A DNA stretch of 64,000 nt from Meiothermus sp. (GCF_026004075.1 NZ_BPIK01000001.1:722041-786040), one strand, 5' to 3'; numbered from the stretch's first letter, positions 8,978-18,086 are shown. The notes: generated from the sequence alone by a model not told the origin. Numbers and translations are program-made.

Positions 8978-9853
8978 ATGAAACGCAGCCTGTTTCTTTT
9001 GTTGGCTTTACTGGCTTTTGGTCTTTCGGTGGGTCTGGCTCAGAACCCGGTCAAGGTACGCATTGGGTTCAACCCCACCCAAAACTCTGATCAGCTTCGC
9101 CCGGCGGCTCAGGCCATTGCCGATTACCTCGAGCGCCGCTTCCAGGGGGCTATCGAGGTGGAAATCTTCATCCCCACCGAGTACCGTGGCCTGATTGAGG
9201 CCATGCGCGGTGGCAACCTCGACTTTGCTTTCTTCCCACCCGACGGCTATGTGATTGCCAACCAGGATGTGGGCGCCCAGGTGCTCCTCAAGAGCGTGCG
9301 CGGCAACAGCCCTTACTACTGGTCGGCCATCGTGGTGCGCAAGGACTCGGGCATCAAGAGCGTGCGCGACCTCGAGGGCAAGACCATCGCCTGGGTAGAC
9401 AAAAACTCCGCCGCCGGCTACGTGTTCCCGCGGGCCGCGCTGGTGGCCGAGAAGCTCGACCCCGACAAGCTTTTCGCCAAGCAAACCTTTGCCGGTCGGC
9501 ACGATGCAGCGGTGCTGGCGGTGCTGAATAGGTCGGTGGATGCGGCGGCTACCTTTGCCAACGACAACCGCAACAAGAGCGGGGCCTGGACGCAGTTCCT
9601 CAAACCCGAGGAAGCCGCCCAGCTCACCGCTATTTTCTACTCCAGGCCCATCCCTGGCGATACCTTCTCGGTCTCCAAGCAGTTCTATGCCAAATACCCC
9701 ACCCTTTCGCGCGGCATTGCGGCGGCCTTGCAGGGTATCAAAACCCCAGAAAACAAGTTGCTGTTCAACCTCTACCGCATCGACTACATGATCCCAGCTC
9801 AGGACTCCGACTACGATGTGGTGCGCCAGGCCCGCAAAGTGGCCGGGCAGTAG
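8978..9853 (+). CDS. phnD: Phosphate/phosphonate ABC transporter binding protein (PhnD family)
   Basis: 291 residues: a signal peptide (1-21, no lipobox cysteine) then a two-lobed periplasmic binding domain of the PhnD type (RIGFNPTQNSDQLRP, GGNLDFAFFPPDGYVIA, GKTIAWVDKNSAAGY). It captures the substrate for the PhnC/PhnE importer encoded next. No C-P lyase, phosphonatase or phosphite dehydrogenase gene is in the window, so the ligand could be phosphonate, phosphite or phosphate. A TAGGCT box at 8963-8968 lies 9 nt upstream of the ATG, with a weak TTCAAT 17 nt before that. I see no clear Pho-box repeat in the 155-bp upstream gap. Confidence 0.9.
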   Translation: MKRSLFLLLALLAFGLSVGLAQNPVKVRIGFNPTQNSDQLRPAAQAIADYLERRFQGAIEVEIFIPTEYRGLIEAMRGGNLDFAFFPPDGYVIANQDVGAQVLLKSVRGNSPYYWSAIVVRKDSGIKSVRDLEGKTIAWVDKNSAAGYVFPRAALVAEKLDPDKLFAKQTFAGRHDAAVLAVLNRSVDAAATFANDNRNKSGAWTQFLKPEEAAQLTAIFYSRPIPGDTFSVSKQFYAKYPTLSRGIAAALQGIKTPENKLLFNLYRIDYMIPAQDSDYDVVRQARKVAGQ

Positions 9854-9878
9854 GCCAGAACACCGTTTGTTCGCTCAT

Positions 9879-9900
9879 GCCCCCGGTTTTGGCTGGGGGC
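9879..9900 (+). terminator. Hairpin between phnD and phnC, likely attenuating terminator
   Basis: GCCCCC at 9879-9884 pairs with GGGGGC at 9895-9900 around a 10-nt loop, and the following bases TTATGATTTG are T-rich. Such a stem after the binding-protein gene would let phnD be expressed above phnC and phnE, as is common in ABC importers. The U-tract is interrupted, so termination is probably partial. Confidence 0.5.
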
Positions 9901-9964
9901 TTATGATTTGATGGTATGGCTCTGTGGGAAAAGGTGCAGCCCGCACGGCCAATTTGGAGAACGC

Positions 9965-10723
9965 ATGATTGAAGTTCGAAACCTTAACCAAACCTTTCAA
10001 ACCGCCAAGGGGCCCTTGCAGGTTCTGATGGATGTTAACCTCGAGATTGCTCCTGGGGATTTCGTGGCGGTGATCGGGCGCTCGGGGGCTGGTAAGAGCA
10101 CCTTTTTGCGCACCCTCAATGGTCTGCTGATTCCCACCTCAGGCTCGGTGATCGTCAACGGTACCGATATCACCAAGCTGCCCAAGCGCGAGTTGCAGAA
10201 GTACCGTCGCACGGTGGGCTTTATCTTTCAGCAGTTTAACCTGGTCAGCCGTCTGAGCGCCCTGGACAACGTGTTACATGGCCGGCTGGGCTACCTGCCC
10301 ACCTGGCGCGGCTTGCTGGGGTTGTACGGCGAGGCCGACTACCAGATTGCCCGCCAGCAGCTCGAGCGCGTCGACCTGGCCGCAAAAGAGAATGCTCGAG
10401 TGGACTCGCTCTCGGGCGGGCAGCAGCAACGGGTGGCCATCGCCCGGGCCATGGCCCAGCAACCCACCCTGATGCTGGCCGACGAGCCCGCGGCCAACCT
10501 CGACCCGGTGCTCTCGGAGGAGGTGATGCGCACCCTCAAGCGCTTCAACGAGCAGGACGGGGTCACGGTGGTGATCAACATCCACGCCCTCGACCTGGCC
10601 CTGAAGTACGCCAAGCGCATCATCGCCTTCAAGCGGGGGCGGCTGGTCTTCGATGGGCCGCCCGCCCAGCTATCTGAAGCCATGGTAGACGATCTGTACG
10701 AACGCAAGGAGATGCTGGCATGA
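9965..10723 (+). CDS. phnC: Phosphonate/phosphate ABC transporter ATPase (PhnC)
   Basis: 252 residues from the ATG at 9965, chosen because GGAG precedes it at a normal distance and the family begins MIEVRNL; an upstream ATG at 9908 would add 19 unrelated residues. It has Walker A GRSGAGKST, a Q-loop (IFQQFNLV), the ABC signature LSGGQQQRVA, Walker B LMLADEP and the H-loop histidine in VINIHALDLA. It powers PhnE on the cytoplasmic face of the inner membrane. The stop overlaps the phnE start by 4 bp (ATGA). Confidence 0.93.
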   Translation: MIEVRNLNQTFQTAKGPLQVLMDVNLEIAPGDFVAVIGRSGAGKSTFLRTLNGLLIPTSGSVIVNGTDITKLPKRELQKYRRTVGFIFQQFNLVSRLSALDNVLHGRLGYLPTWRGLLGLYGEADYQIARQQLERVDLAAKENARVDSLSGGQQQRVAIARAMAQQPTLMLADEPAANLDPVLSEEVMRTLKRFNEQDGVTVVINIHALDLALKYAKRIIAFKRGRLVFDGPPAQLSEAMVDDLYERKEMLA

Positions 10724-12345
10724 CCGGAATGCTGCTTTATACCCTGCTCGGACTCTCGCTGGCGGTGCTGATGGGCGTGGCCCGGGGTTCCATGCGGCGC
10801 TGGGTGATAGGGGCCGGGCTGGCCTCGCTGGTGGTGTTTGTGGCCTTCCCCTTTAGCCGGGCCAGGGGCTTTTTGAGCCGCGATACCATAGACCCCACCT
10901 TACTGGCCCTGGCGCCGGTTTTTCCCCTGCTTTTGCTTATTCCCTTGGGTGTGCTTGCAGCGCTGGTGCTGGCCCGCCGGGGGGCTGCCGGATGGGGCGG
11001 GGCCCTCGGGGGCGTTGCGGTGCTGGTGGCTGCCGGGAGCTGGTACGTGCAGCCAGCCCAGTTGGTTCGCTTACAGCCGGTGAATGGCCTGATGGAGCTG
11101 CTAATTGCCGGGGTAGTGGCAGGCTCTATAGCCCTGCTCTCCTTTAGCCGACCCCAGCAGCGCATCCCCATTCTTGTTGTGGCGGCTTTGGCGGGGGGGC
11201 TGGCCTTCTTCTGGTTTCATACGCCGCAAGGGGGCGGGGCTTACCTGCCCAAGAGTCTGGGTTATTACAAACTCTTCTTCCCCACACCCCCAGAAAGCCA
11301 GCAGGCCATGATTGATTCCTACAACCAGGCCTTACCCGAACTAAACGCCATACGCAAGGAGCTGGGTCAGGACGAACTGAAGCCCATTCAAGGCTTATCC
11401 GACCTGCAAGGAGCCATCCCCCAACAGGCCTCGAGCGAGGGCTACCGGCTGGTGCAACCGGCCACCACCCAGTACGGCGCATTTGGGGTTTTCTTCCTGG
11501 CCGGGCTGATGCTGGGGGCTGGGCTGGTGCTGCTGCGAAACCCAGCCTTGCAAGAACCCGACGATTTCCGTGCAGGAATCCTGATTGCTTTGGTGGCGAC
11601 CCTCTTGATGCCTGCCTTCGATGCCACCGAGTTCGACCTCAACAAGCTGGTGGTGGGTTGGCCCTTTTTGCAGCAGTTTGCCGATAAAGCCTGGCCGCCC
11701 CTGCTGGCCGATGTCGCTGCGGAGCGTTACCCGCTGCAGGAGGTGCTGAGCCAGATTGCCGTAACGGTGCAGATGGCCCTGGTGGGCACCTTCCTGGCTG
11801 CGATCTTTGCTATGCCCATCTCGTTTCTGGCGGCCCGCAACGTGACCTCGGGCACACCTTTGATGCGCTCGGTGTTCTATCTGACCCGCCTGTTCCTTAA
11901 CGTCTTGCGCGGGGTGCCCACCCTGATTATCGCCCTCATTTTGGTGGCGGCGGTGGGGCTGGGGCCTTTTGCCGGGGTGATGGCTATTGCCATTCACTCC
12001 CTGACCGAGCTGGGCAAGCTCTACTCGGAGGCCATTGAAAACGCCGACAAAGGGCCGGTAGAGGCCCTTGAATCCACCGGTGCCTCCGGCGTGAACGTGG
12101 TGCGCTGGGCCATTTTGCCCCAGGTGTTGCCGCTTTTTGTGTCGTACACGGTGTATAACTTCGAAATCAACTTCCGCTCCTCGCTGGTGCTGGGCCTGGT
12201 AGGGGCGGGCGGTATCGGCTACTTCATCAACGAGAAGATGGCCTCGGGGCAGTACGACCAGATGATTGTGGGTGTTATTGCAATCGTGATTGTGGTGAAT
12301 ATCATCGATTTTGCTTCCTCGTGGCTGCGCAGCCGGCTGGTGTGA
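10720..12345 (+). CDS. phnE: PhnE-type ABC permease, double length with extra N-terminal membrane half
   Basis: 541 residues, about twice the usual PhnE. The C-terminal ~210 residues are a standard binding-protein-dependent permease with the EAA-loop region (SEAIENADKGPVEALESTGASG) that contacts PhnC. The N-terminal ~330 residues add five or more TM helices (about 3-22, 24-42, 62-85, 90-105, 118-137, 143-160) and a soluble segment (about 175-245) that I cannot match to a known domain. Translation is coupled to phnC by a 4-bp overlap. The extension may fuse a second permease half or a regulatory module; a homodimer of the full protein would have an unusually large membrane region. Confidence 0.85.
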   Translation: MTGMLLYTLLGLSLAVLMGVARGSMRRWVIGAGLASLVVFVAFPFSRARGFLSRDTIDPTLLALAPVFPLLLLIPLGVLAALVLARRGAAGWGGALGGVAVLVAAGSWYVQPAQLVRLQPVNGLMELLIAGVVAGSIALLSFSRPQQRIPILVVAALAGGLAFFWFHTPQGGGAYLPKSLGYYKLFFPTPPESQQAMIDSYNQALPELNAIRKELGQDELKPIQGLSDLQGAIPQQASSEGYRLVQPATTQYGAFGVFFLAGLMLGAGLVLLRNPALQEPDDFRAGILIALVATLLMPAFDATEFDLNKLVVGWPFLQQFADKAWPPLLADVAAERYPLQEVLSQIAVTVQMALVGTFLAAIFAMPISFLAARNVTSGTPLMRSVFYLTRLFLNVLRGVPTLIIALILVAAVGLGPFAGVMAIAIHSLTELGKLYSEAIENADKGPVEALESTGASGVNVVRWAILPQVLPLFVSYTVYNFEINFRSSLVLGLVGAGGIGYFINEKMASGQYDQMIVGVIAIVIVVNIIDFASSWLRSRLV

Positions 12346-12460
12346 GTCGAACCCGAAGCGCCCGCTTGGCGCAACTCCAAAGTGGGTTATGGAAGCTTTG
12401 TTGTTGGGGTGGGCTTATCCGCGAATTGCGTTGCCTTCCTGAAGGCGGCCATAAATGCGG

Positions 12461-12484
12461 GCGGGCGGTTCAAACACCGCCCGC
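12461..12484. terminator. Strong hairpin in the convergent phnE/accA gap
   Basis: GCGGGCGGT (12461-12469) pairs perfectly with ACCGCCCGC (12476-12484) around TCAAAC, followed on the plus strand by TTGTAAGTT. It lies between the 3' ends of phnE and accA and could terminate both. A second, weaker stem CCCAG/CTGGG at 12536-12553 followed by AAGTTTTGT stands closer to accA. The rest of this 229-bp gap holds no gene that I can support. Confidence 0.55.
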
Positions 12485-12574
12485 TTGTAAGTTCCTCAAA
12501 ACCTTCCCATAGAGCACTGAACCCCTCTAGTTGCTCCCAGCGCCTTGCCTGGGAAGTTTTGTGGCGTGCCGATG

Positions 12575-13522
12575 CTAGGTCTGGTAGCGCCCCAGCCCCC
12601 TGAACCGCCGGTAGCGGTCCTCGAACAGTTCTTCAGGGTTTAGGCTCGAGAGTTCACCGAGTGTGGTGGTCAAGGCTTGCTTGATGTTAGCCAGGGTTGC
12701 GCCGGGATTTCGGTGGGCTCCGCCGCTGGGTTCGGGGATGATTCGATCCACGATGCCCAGGCTCAGAAGGTCGGGGGCCGAGAGCTTGAGGGCCTCGGCG
12801 GCCTTGGCGGCTTCTTTGGCGTCGCGCCAGAGAATGGCCGCACAGGACTCCGGCGAGATCACCGAGTACCAGGCATTTTCCAGAATCAGCACGCGGTTGC
12901 CTACGCCAATGGCCAGGGCCCCACCCGAGCCGCCCTCGCCCAGGATGACCGCGATGGCCGGCACCCTTAGGCGGGCCATGCGCTGAATGCTCTGGGCGAT
13001 CACCCAGGCCTGGCCGCGCTCCTCCGCAGAGATGCCGGGGTAGGCGCCGGGGGTGTCGATGAAGGCGATGAAGGGCCGTCCGAAGCGGTCGGCCAGATCC
13101 ATTAGCCGCATGGCTTTGCGGTAGCCTTCGGGGTGGGGCATGGCAAAGTTACGCCGGATGTTTTCCTTGGTGTCGCGGCCTTTCTGGTGGCCCACCACCA
13201 CCACCGAGGTGCCCTCAAAGCGGGCCAGGCCCCCTACCACTGCGGGATCCTCGCCAAAGGTTCGATCCCCATACAGCTCTACAAACTCGGTCATGATGCC
13301 CCCGATCACGTCGAGGGTGGTGGGACGTCCGGGGGCGCGGGCCAGCTGTACCCGCTCCCAGCGGGACAGGTTGTCGAAGGTCTCCGATTTGAGCTGGGCC
13401 AGGCGTTCCCGCAGAACTTGAAGCTCGCCGGACAGATCTACCCCGCTGCTAGCGGCGAACCCCTCGAGCTCGGCGATTTTGGCCTCGAGCTCCTCGATTG
13501 GCTTCTCGAACTCAAGCGGCAT
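12575..13522 (-). CDS. accA: Acetyl-CoA carboxylase carboxyltransferase subunit alpha
   Basis: With AccD forms the carboxyltransferase that moves CO2 from carboxybiotin to acetyl-CoA, giving malonyl-CoA for fatty-acid synthesis. 315 residues from the ATG at 13522, which has AAGGGGGTG just upstream; the GTG two codons earlier is less likely. Features seen: N-terminal helical pair (about 1-45), crotonase-like core with the oxyanion-hole glycines in GEGGSGGALAIG, and the conserved IDTPGAYPG and SVISPESCAAILW segments. It follows accD with a 38-bp gap in one operon. Length and motifs are normal. Confidence 0.96.
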   Translation of the reverse strand: MPLEFEKPIEELEAKIAELEGFAASSGVDLSGELQVLRERLAQLKSETFDNLSRWERVQLARAPGRPTTLDVIGGIMTEFVELYGDRTFGEDPAVVGGLARFEGTSVVVVGHQKGRDTKENIRRNFAMPHPEGYRKAMRLMDLADRFGRPFIAFIDTPGAYPGISAEERGQAWVIAQSIQRMARLRVPAIAVILGEGGSGGALAIGVGNRVLILENAWYSVISPESCAAILWRDAKEAAKAAEALKLSAPDLLSLGIVDRIIPEPSGGAHRNPGATLANIKQALTTTLGELSSLNPEELFEDRYRRFRGLGRYQT

Positions 13523-13560
13523 GAGCACCCCCTTTGGCCCGCTCGAGCCGGATCCGAACC

Positions 13561-14415
13561 CTACCCTGCATGGTTCACCGTCCTGGGGTGCAGCAACTTG
13601 AGGATGCGCGCTACGGTTTCCTTGAGCCGGCGCCGATCTACAACCTGGTCTACCATGCCGTGCTTGAGCAGAAACTCCGAGCGCTGGAAGCCCTCGGGCA
13701 GATCCTGACGGATGGTTTGCTTAATCACTCGAGGCCCGGCAAAGCCAATCAGGGCCCCGGGCTCGGCCAGAATAACGTCGGCGATGGCCGCGAAGCTGGC
13801 GGTTACCCCGCCGGTGGTGGGGTCGGTGAGGATGGAGACGTAGGGCAGTTTCTTGGCCCACAGCCGGTCGAGGGCCAGGGTAGTCTTGGCCATCTGCATC
13901 AGGGATAAAGCCGCTTCCTGCATCCGGGCCCCACCCGAGACCGAGACGATCACCACCGCCCGGTTCTCCCGGGCGGCCAGTTCGATGCCACGGGTAATTT
14001 CCTCGCCCACCACGCTGCCCATCGAACCTCCGGCAAAGGCGTAGTCCATCACCAGCAGCACGCTTTCCACACCCCCAATGGTGCAGCGCCCCCCCACGAT
14101 GGCGTCGGGGCGCCCGGCTTCTTTCTGGTAGCGCTCGAGCCGCCTTGGGTAGGGTTCGGTGTCAACGAAGCCCAGGGGGTCGGTGGGTTTGAGGCCGGTA
14201 ATCTGCTCAAAGCTGCCCGCATCGGCCAGCATCTCGATGCGCCTGTCGGCAGAGAGCCGCAGGTGGTGCTCGCACTTGGGGCAGACGTGCAGGTTGCTTT
14301 CGAGATCCTTCTTGTATATTTGCGCGTCGCACTTGGGGCACTTGACCCACAGCTCGGGGATGTCCCTTGCCTCGCCCTGCGCCCGGCGACGACGGAAAAG
14401 CCGCTCTAAGGCCAT
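13561..14415 (-). CDS. accD: Acetyl-CoA carboxylase carboxyltransferase subunit beta
   Basis: 284 residues with the N-terminal four-cysteine zinc ribbon of AccD (C26, C29, C45, C48) and a crotonase-fold core containing SGGARMQE and [11 protein letters not shown], the acyl-CoA/carboxybiotin-binding loops. It pairs with accA immediately downstream. A TAAGAT box (forward 14424-14429) sits 8 nt before the ATG, so the accDA message probably starts at or next to the start codon. Between this gene and the upstream M23 peptidase is a GC stem (AACCCC/GGGGTT, about 14452-14480) that could end the peptidase message. Confidence 0.96.
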   Translation of the reverse strand: MALERLFRRRRAQGEARDIPELWVKCPKCDAQIYKKDLESNLHVCPKCEHHLRLSADRRIEMLADAGSFEQITGLKPTDPLGFVDTEPYPRRLERYQKEAGRPDAIVGGRCTIGGVESVLLVMDYAFAGGSMGSVVGEEITRGIELAARENRAVVIVSVSGGARMQEAALSLMQMAKTTLALDRLWAKKLPYVSILTDPTTGGVTASFAAIADVILAEPGALIGFAGPRVIKQTIRQDLPEGFQRSEFLLKHGMVDQVVDRRRLKETVARILKLLHPRTVNHAG

Positions 14416-14530
14416 AACGCCCTATCTTATACCGCAGAATCAGAATAAGGCGAAACCCCCCTTGTTTGGACGGGGTTCAAGTTTAGGGCTGTAACCGCTG
14501 GGTCATGGTTGAATCGGTATGGATGGGCAC

Positions 14531-15520
14531 TTAGCGAGCCGCGGCATAACCCACATAGGGGAGTGGATCCACAGCCACCCCATACCGGTATACGGTGTAG
14601 TGCAGGTGCGGGCCGGTGGAGCGCCCGGTTGAACCCACCGCCCCAATCAAGCGGCCTTGCTCGACTTGCTGACCCTTCTCTACATACGTGGATGATAGAT
14701 GCCCGTACAGGGTGTGCAGGCCGTTGCCGTGGTCAATCAGGATCAACAGGCCAAAGATGGGGTTCCAGCCCATCTCGCTCACGGTTCCGGCAGCGGTGGC
14801 ATAGACTGGCGTGCCCTCGGGTGCGGCAAAATCTACGCCGTTGTGGAATTCGTATGCGCCGCCTCCAAAAGGGTTGGAACGGTAGCCAAAGGTAGAGGTG
14901 AGGCGGGTTTCGGCCAGCAGGGGCAAGCCTGCGGGGATTAACTGCGCAGAGTCGGGAAGGGGGGTCTGGGGTACGCGGGTTGGGAGTCGCCGCACAACAC
15001 GGCCAGGGCGGGGATCGGGTGGGAGGGGGTTATGGAGGGCAACAGCTGTGGCCTCGAGTTCCGCCGCAAAATTCCCCACTTGCGAGCGCAAACTGAGCAG
15101 CAGGTTGCCCAGCTCGATGGGCTCGCCAGCGCCCCTCGGCGGATTCTCGGGTTTGGGAGGGGTGGTCGGCGAAGCCGGGCCTGGTACCCGTGTGGGCTGA
15201 ACAGGTTCGGGTACCAGGCGAACCTTGGGCAGGCCGGCCCTGGCGCGCAGACGATTAATCTCAGACTCCAGCACTTTGAGGCTCTGCTGTAACTGCACAG
15301 CCTCGATACTGTAGGCCTCGTTGCGGCTTTTTTCGGCCTCGAGTTCCAGGCTAAGCTTGCGGGCCTGGGCCTCGAGCTGGGCTAACTGGTTGCGGTTGCC
15401 TGCGCTTTGGCTCCACCCCAGCAGCACCAGCGCAATCAACAGTACCGGCAAAACGGCCACCATCCAAAGCGGTACGGTGAGGGTAACGCTCGAGGTGAGG
15501 GGGTGGGGCGTTTTCGCCAT
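14531..15520 (-). CDS. Membrane-anchored M23 peptidase (LytM family)
   Basis: 329 residues. One TM helix (about 18-36) is followed by a coiled coil (about 38-95), a Pro-rich linker and a C-terminal LytM domain (about 205-325). Catalytic zinc residues are visible: the His and Asp of FHNGVDFAAPEG and the HxH of GPHLHYTV. Such peptidases cut peptidoglycan cross-bridges, or activate amidases if degenerate; this one keeps the full metal site. It is a paralogue of the peptidase at 16153-17055, sharing the coiled coil phrase ESEINRLRARAGLPK, and the two enclose a bactofilin gene. A TAGGCT box (forward 15530-15535) lies 9 nt before the ATG. Confidence 0.9.
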   Translation of the reverse strand: MAKTPHPLTSSVTLTVPLWMVAVLPVLLIALVLLGWSQSAGNRNQLAQLEAQARKLSLELEAEKSRNEAYSIEAVQLQQSLKVLESEINRLRARAGLPKVRLVPEPVQPTRVPGPASPTTPPKPENPPRGAGEPIELGNLLLSLRSQVGNFAAELEATAVALHNPLPPDPRPGRVVRRLPTRVPQTPLPDSAQLIPAGLPLLAETRLTSTFGYRSNPFGGGAYEFHNGVDFAAPEGTPVYATAAGTVSEMGWNPIFGLLILIDHGNGLHTLYGHLSSTYVEKGQQVEQGRLIGAVGSTGRSTGPHLHYTVYRYGVAVDPLPYVGYAAAR

Positions 15521-15673
15521 GACCCATCTAGCCTACCTTGACGGCGCCTTTGCTCGAGTGATTACTGACCCACCACTTTAGCTGCCTCTAGCCCGGACTG
15601 TGCTCCATGATGCCGTATGCTCTACGGCGCAATTGGCCCAGAAAAGCCACTCAGACCGTCAAATAAGCGCTCA

Positions 15674-16066
15674 TCAGCTACTGCCAGACCGGGTGTTTTG
15701 GGGCAGCGCCCTGGGCTCACCGGTCTGGCTGCGCCCTACAAAAACCGCTCCGGCCTCTACATCTAGCGACATGGCCCGCACATCGCCCTCCACCCGGGCG
15801 CTTTTGGTGATGTGCAGCTTGCCGAGCGCAACGACCTGGGCGTTGATCTGCCCATGCACGATGATGTTGTTGGCTTTAACCTGATCGCCTTCAATGTGGG
15901 CGTTGCTACCTACCTCGAGGTCGCCCTCCACAATTACAGAACCCTTGACCTTGCCGTCGATGCGCGTGTTTCCAGGGGTCTTCAGGTTGCCTTCGATTTC
16001 GCTGCCTTCGCTCAGGTAAGTGAGCGCAGTTGGGTTGGGTTTACGTCCTCCGCCTAACACCGCCAT
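15674..16066 (-). CDS. Bactofilin (cytoskeletal polymer protein)
   Basis: 130 residues of right-handed beta-helix with the bactofilin period (TYLSEGSEIEGNLKTPG, DGKVKGSVIVEGDLEVG, AHIEGDQVKANNIIVHG, GQINAQVVALGKLHI), short disordered tails at both ends and no membrane segment. Bactofilins form nucleotide-independent filaments at the membrane and often recruit or position M23 peptidases that shape the cell. A GGGAG ribosome binding site lies 8 nt before the ATG. Both flanking genes encode M23 peptidases in the same orientation, a known neighbourhood for this family, which supports a shape or wall-growth module. Confidence 0.93.
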   Translation of the reverse strand: MAVLGGGRKPNPTALTYLSEGSEIEGNLKTPGNTRIDGKVKGSVIVEGDLEVGSNAHIEGDQVKANNIIVHGQINAQVVALGKLHITKSARVEGDVRAMSLDVEAGAVFVGRSQTGEPRALPQNTRSGSS

Positions 16067-16152
16067 AGTTTACTCCCTGCTGCTGTAGAACTTTTTTTGC
16101 CAACCCCCAGATCATACCCTGTGGGCTTTGTGCTCGCTCCGATGCTTTATGG

Positions 16153-17055
16153 TCAATCGAGATGACGAGCGGGATTAACCTCACTCCCATTGCGGAAAAC
16201 CGTGTAGTGCAGATGAGGCCCAGTCGAGCGGCCTGTCGAACCTACCCGCCCTACCACATCGCCGCGCTCGAGGCGCTGCCCCACCCGCACCGAGATAGAG
16301 GACAGGTGCCCATACAAGGTGCGGTAACCGTAGCCATGATCTACCACCACAGCCAGGCCAAACGGCCCTTTCCAGCCGGCCTCCACCACCACACCGGCGC
16401 CAGTAACCTGTACGGGGGCGCCATAAGAAGCTGGGAAGTCTATGCCGTTATGAAACTCAAAGCCCCAGCCGAAAGGGTTGCGACGGTAACCGAAGTATGA
16501 GGTGATGCGGGTGTGCCCGCGGATGGGGTAGCCATAGGGCATGGCTGCCTCGCGCTCGAGGGTTTCGTTAAGCGCTGGAGATACCTCGCTTAGCTCTTGG
16601 GAAAAAGCTTTGGTTTGCTGGCTGGCATGTTGCAAAACGTCCTCGAGTGCTACCGGTTTCGAATCGCCCCCGCGCCCACCCCCTTCGTTGCGGGTGGGCG
16701 TAAGCTTGATTTTGGGCATTCCCGCCCGTTCACGCAAGGCGTTTATTTCGGCCTCTAGCACCTGGAGCTGCTTCAGGATGCTCTGGGCATCCTGGCTAAG
16801 CGCGTTGTTGCGGGTACGTTCGGCAGCCAACTGATTGTTGAGCTTGCGGGCCTGATCTGAAAGGCTAACCAACTGAATTTGAAGGCTGCGCATCTCCGCA
16901 GTGCGCTGCCAGAGCCAGAGGTTCAGGCCGCTCCAGACCAACAGTATAAGTACCACCGCCAGTGGAACCCACGCTGGTAACGAGAGGGTTTTAGGGGCGG
17001 CACCGGTTCGGGCCAGCCACAAGGTGTAGCGCACAGGGTGTCGACGGGGCGGCAT
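16153..17055 (-). CDS. Membrane-anchored M23 peptidase (LytM family), upstream paralogue
   Basis: 300 residues with a TM helix at about 27-48, a coiled coil at about 50-105 (IQLVSLSDQARKLNNQL, QVLEAEINALRERAG), a Gly/Arg-rich linker and a LytM domain at about 180-298 with His and Asp in EFHNGIDFPAS and the HxH of GPHLHYTV. The layout matches the peptidase at 14531-15520 almost part for part. It is the first gene of the peptidase-bactofilin-peptidase set. Upstream (17056-17284) is an AT-rich 229-bp gap in which I see no gene. Likely acts on peptidoglycan from the outer face of the inner membrane. Confidence 0.9.
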   Translation of the reverse strand: MPPRRHPVRYTLWLARTGAAPKTLSLPAWVPLAVVLILLVWSGLNLWLWQRTAEMRSLQIQLVSLSDQARKLNNQLAAERTRNNALSQDAQSILKQLQVLEAEINALRERAGMPKIKLTPTRNEGGGRGGDSKPVALEDVLQHASQQTKAFSQELSEVSPALNETLEREAAMPYGYPIRGHTRITSYFGYRRNPFGWGFEFHNGIDFPASYGAPVQVTGAGVVVEAGWKGPFGLAVVVDHGYGYRTLYGHLSSISVRVGQRLERGDVVGRVGSTGRSTGPHLHYTVFRNGSEVNPARHLD

Positions 17056-17284
17056 CAGGAGCTATAAGTAACGCCGCCTGTGGTTAAAGTCAAGGGGTCT
17101 TTAACCTACCGAACCCGATCTCTCATCTCTGGTTTCTCAGACTTTTCCCCTAGAAAACTAGCGATTGTAACCTGGTTGTATATTTTAGATGAGAGCTTTC
17201 TTGGGATGAGCGGCGTTACATGAACGGTGTTTTGTGATTTGCATTACCTTTTATTAAAGCTTCTCTTAAGGTGAAATTTGGCAA

Positions 17285-18052
17285 CTAAGCAAACTGCGCG
17301 GCTACCTCGATGGCTACGTCGATGGCTCGCTGCACCGCCACGTCTTTGGCTTCCAGGATGGGCTGCTCGGCCTTGGTGCGCTGGGCGATAATGCCGCAGA
17401 TGCAGGCTGCAGCAAACCCATATACGTTCCCCATCTTAAAGAGCGTGCCGGCCTCCATTTCATAATTGAGTATTCTCAGGTTGCGGTACTCCTCGGTAAT
17501 GCCCTGTAGGGCCCGTAATAGATGCGGGTTGGCCGATCCGGTGCGCTCCTGTCCTTCATAAAAGGTATCTACCGAAGCGGTAACGCCCAGGGCATACTCG
17601 ACACCCAGACGCTGGGCAGCCTCCACCAGGGCCACCGTGAGGAAGGGGTCGGCGCTGGCCGGATACTCGGGCGGGGCAATATCGTTGGCAGCCCCCTGGC
17701 GACATAGAGCAGCCTTAGAAATGACCACGCTTCCGGGCCTTACATCTTCCTGGATAGAACCACTGGTGCCTACCCGGATGATAGTGCGGATGCCCACCTG
17801 TACCAGCTCGTTGACCACGATGCTCAAACTGGGGGCGCCCATGCCGCTGGTAGCCGAAATAATGGGGCGTCCGCTGGGCAAAAACCCCAGATAGCTGTTC
17901 AAACCGCGGTTCTCCGAAAGTACCTTGGTCTGACTCAGCCTGGTCTGGGCAATCTGGGTTGCGCGGCCAGGGTCGCCACTCAGAATGGCCAGTGTAGGGG
18001 GGTTGTCGCCCAGGTCTTCGGGCCCAAATCCGATGTGATAGAGGTCTGCCAT
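17285..18052 (-). CDS. udp: Uridine phosphorylase (nucleoside phosphorylase family)
   Basis: Phosphorolytic cleavage of uridine to uracil and ribose 1-phosphate for pyrimidine salvage. 255 residues. Motifs of the Udp branch are present: LAILSGDPGRATQIA (phosphate loop), ISATSGMGAPSLSIVVNEL, RVGTSGSIQEDVRPG, VTASVDTFYEGQER and the ribose-binding NYEMEAGTLF. The ATG at 18052 is preferred over a TTG at 18082 because the family starts at this point and a CATAAT -10 box ends 6 nt before it. A related purine nucleoside phosphorylase activity cannot be fully excluded, but the FYEGQER stretch favours uridine. Confidence 0.9.
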   Translation of the reverse strand: MADLYHIGFGPEDLGDNPPTLAILSGDPGRATQIAQTRLSQTKVLSENRGLNSYLGFLPSGRPIISATSGMGAPSLSIVVNELVQVGIRTIIRVGTSGSIQEDVRPGSVVISKAALCRQGAANDIAPPEYPASADPFLTVALVEAAQRLGVEYALGVTASVDTFYEGQERTGSANPHLLRALQGITEEYRNLRILNYEMEAGTLFKMGNVYGFAAACICGIIAQRTKAEQPILEAKDVAVQRAIDVAIEVAAQFA

Positions 18053-18058
18053 GGGCCC

Positions 18059-18086
18059 ATTATGGCACCACAGACCGCTCAATCAA
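18059..18086 (-). promoter_or_regulatory. Promoter of uridine phosphorylase gene, leaderless
   Basis: On the minus strand, TTGATT (forward 18081-18086) and CATAAT (forward 18059-18064) are separated by 16 nt, and the ATG follows 6 nt after the -10 box. The transcript should begin at or next to the start codon, which also fixes the start of the gene. Confidence 0.6.

Noticed and set aside
12346-12574. Small open frames in the phnE/accA gap
   Set aside because: They run through the terminator hairpins and show no coding bias.
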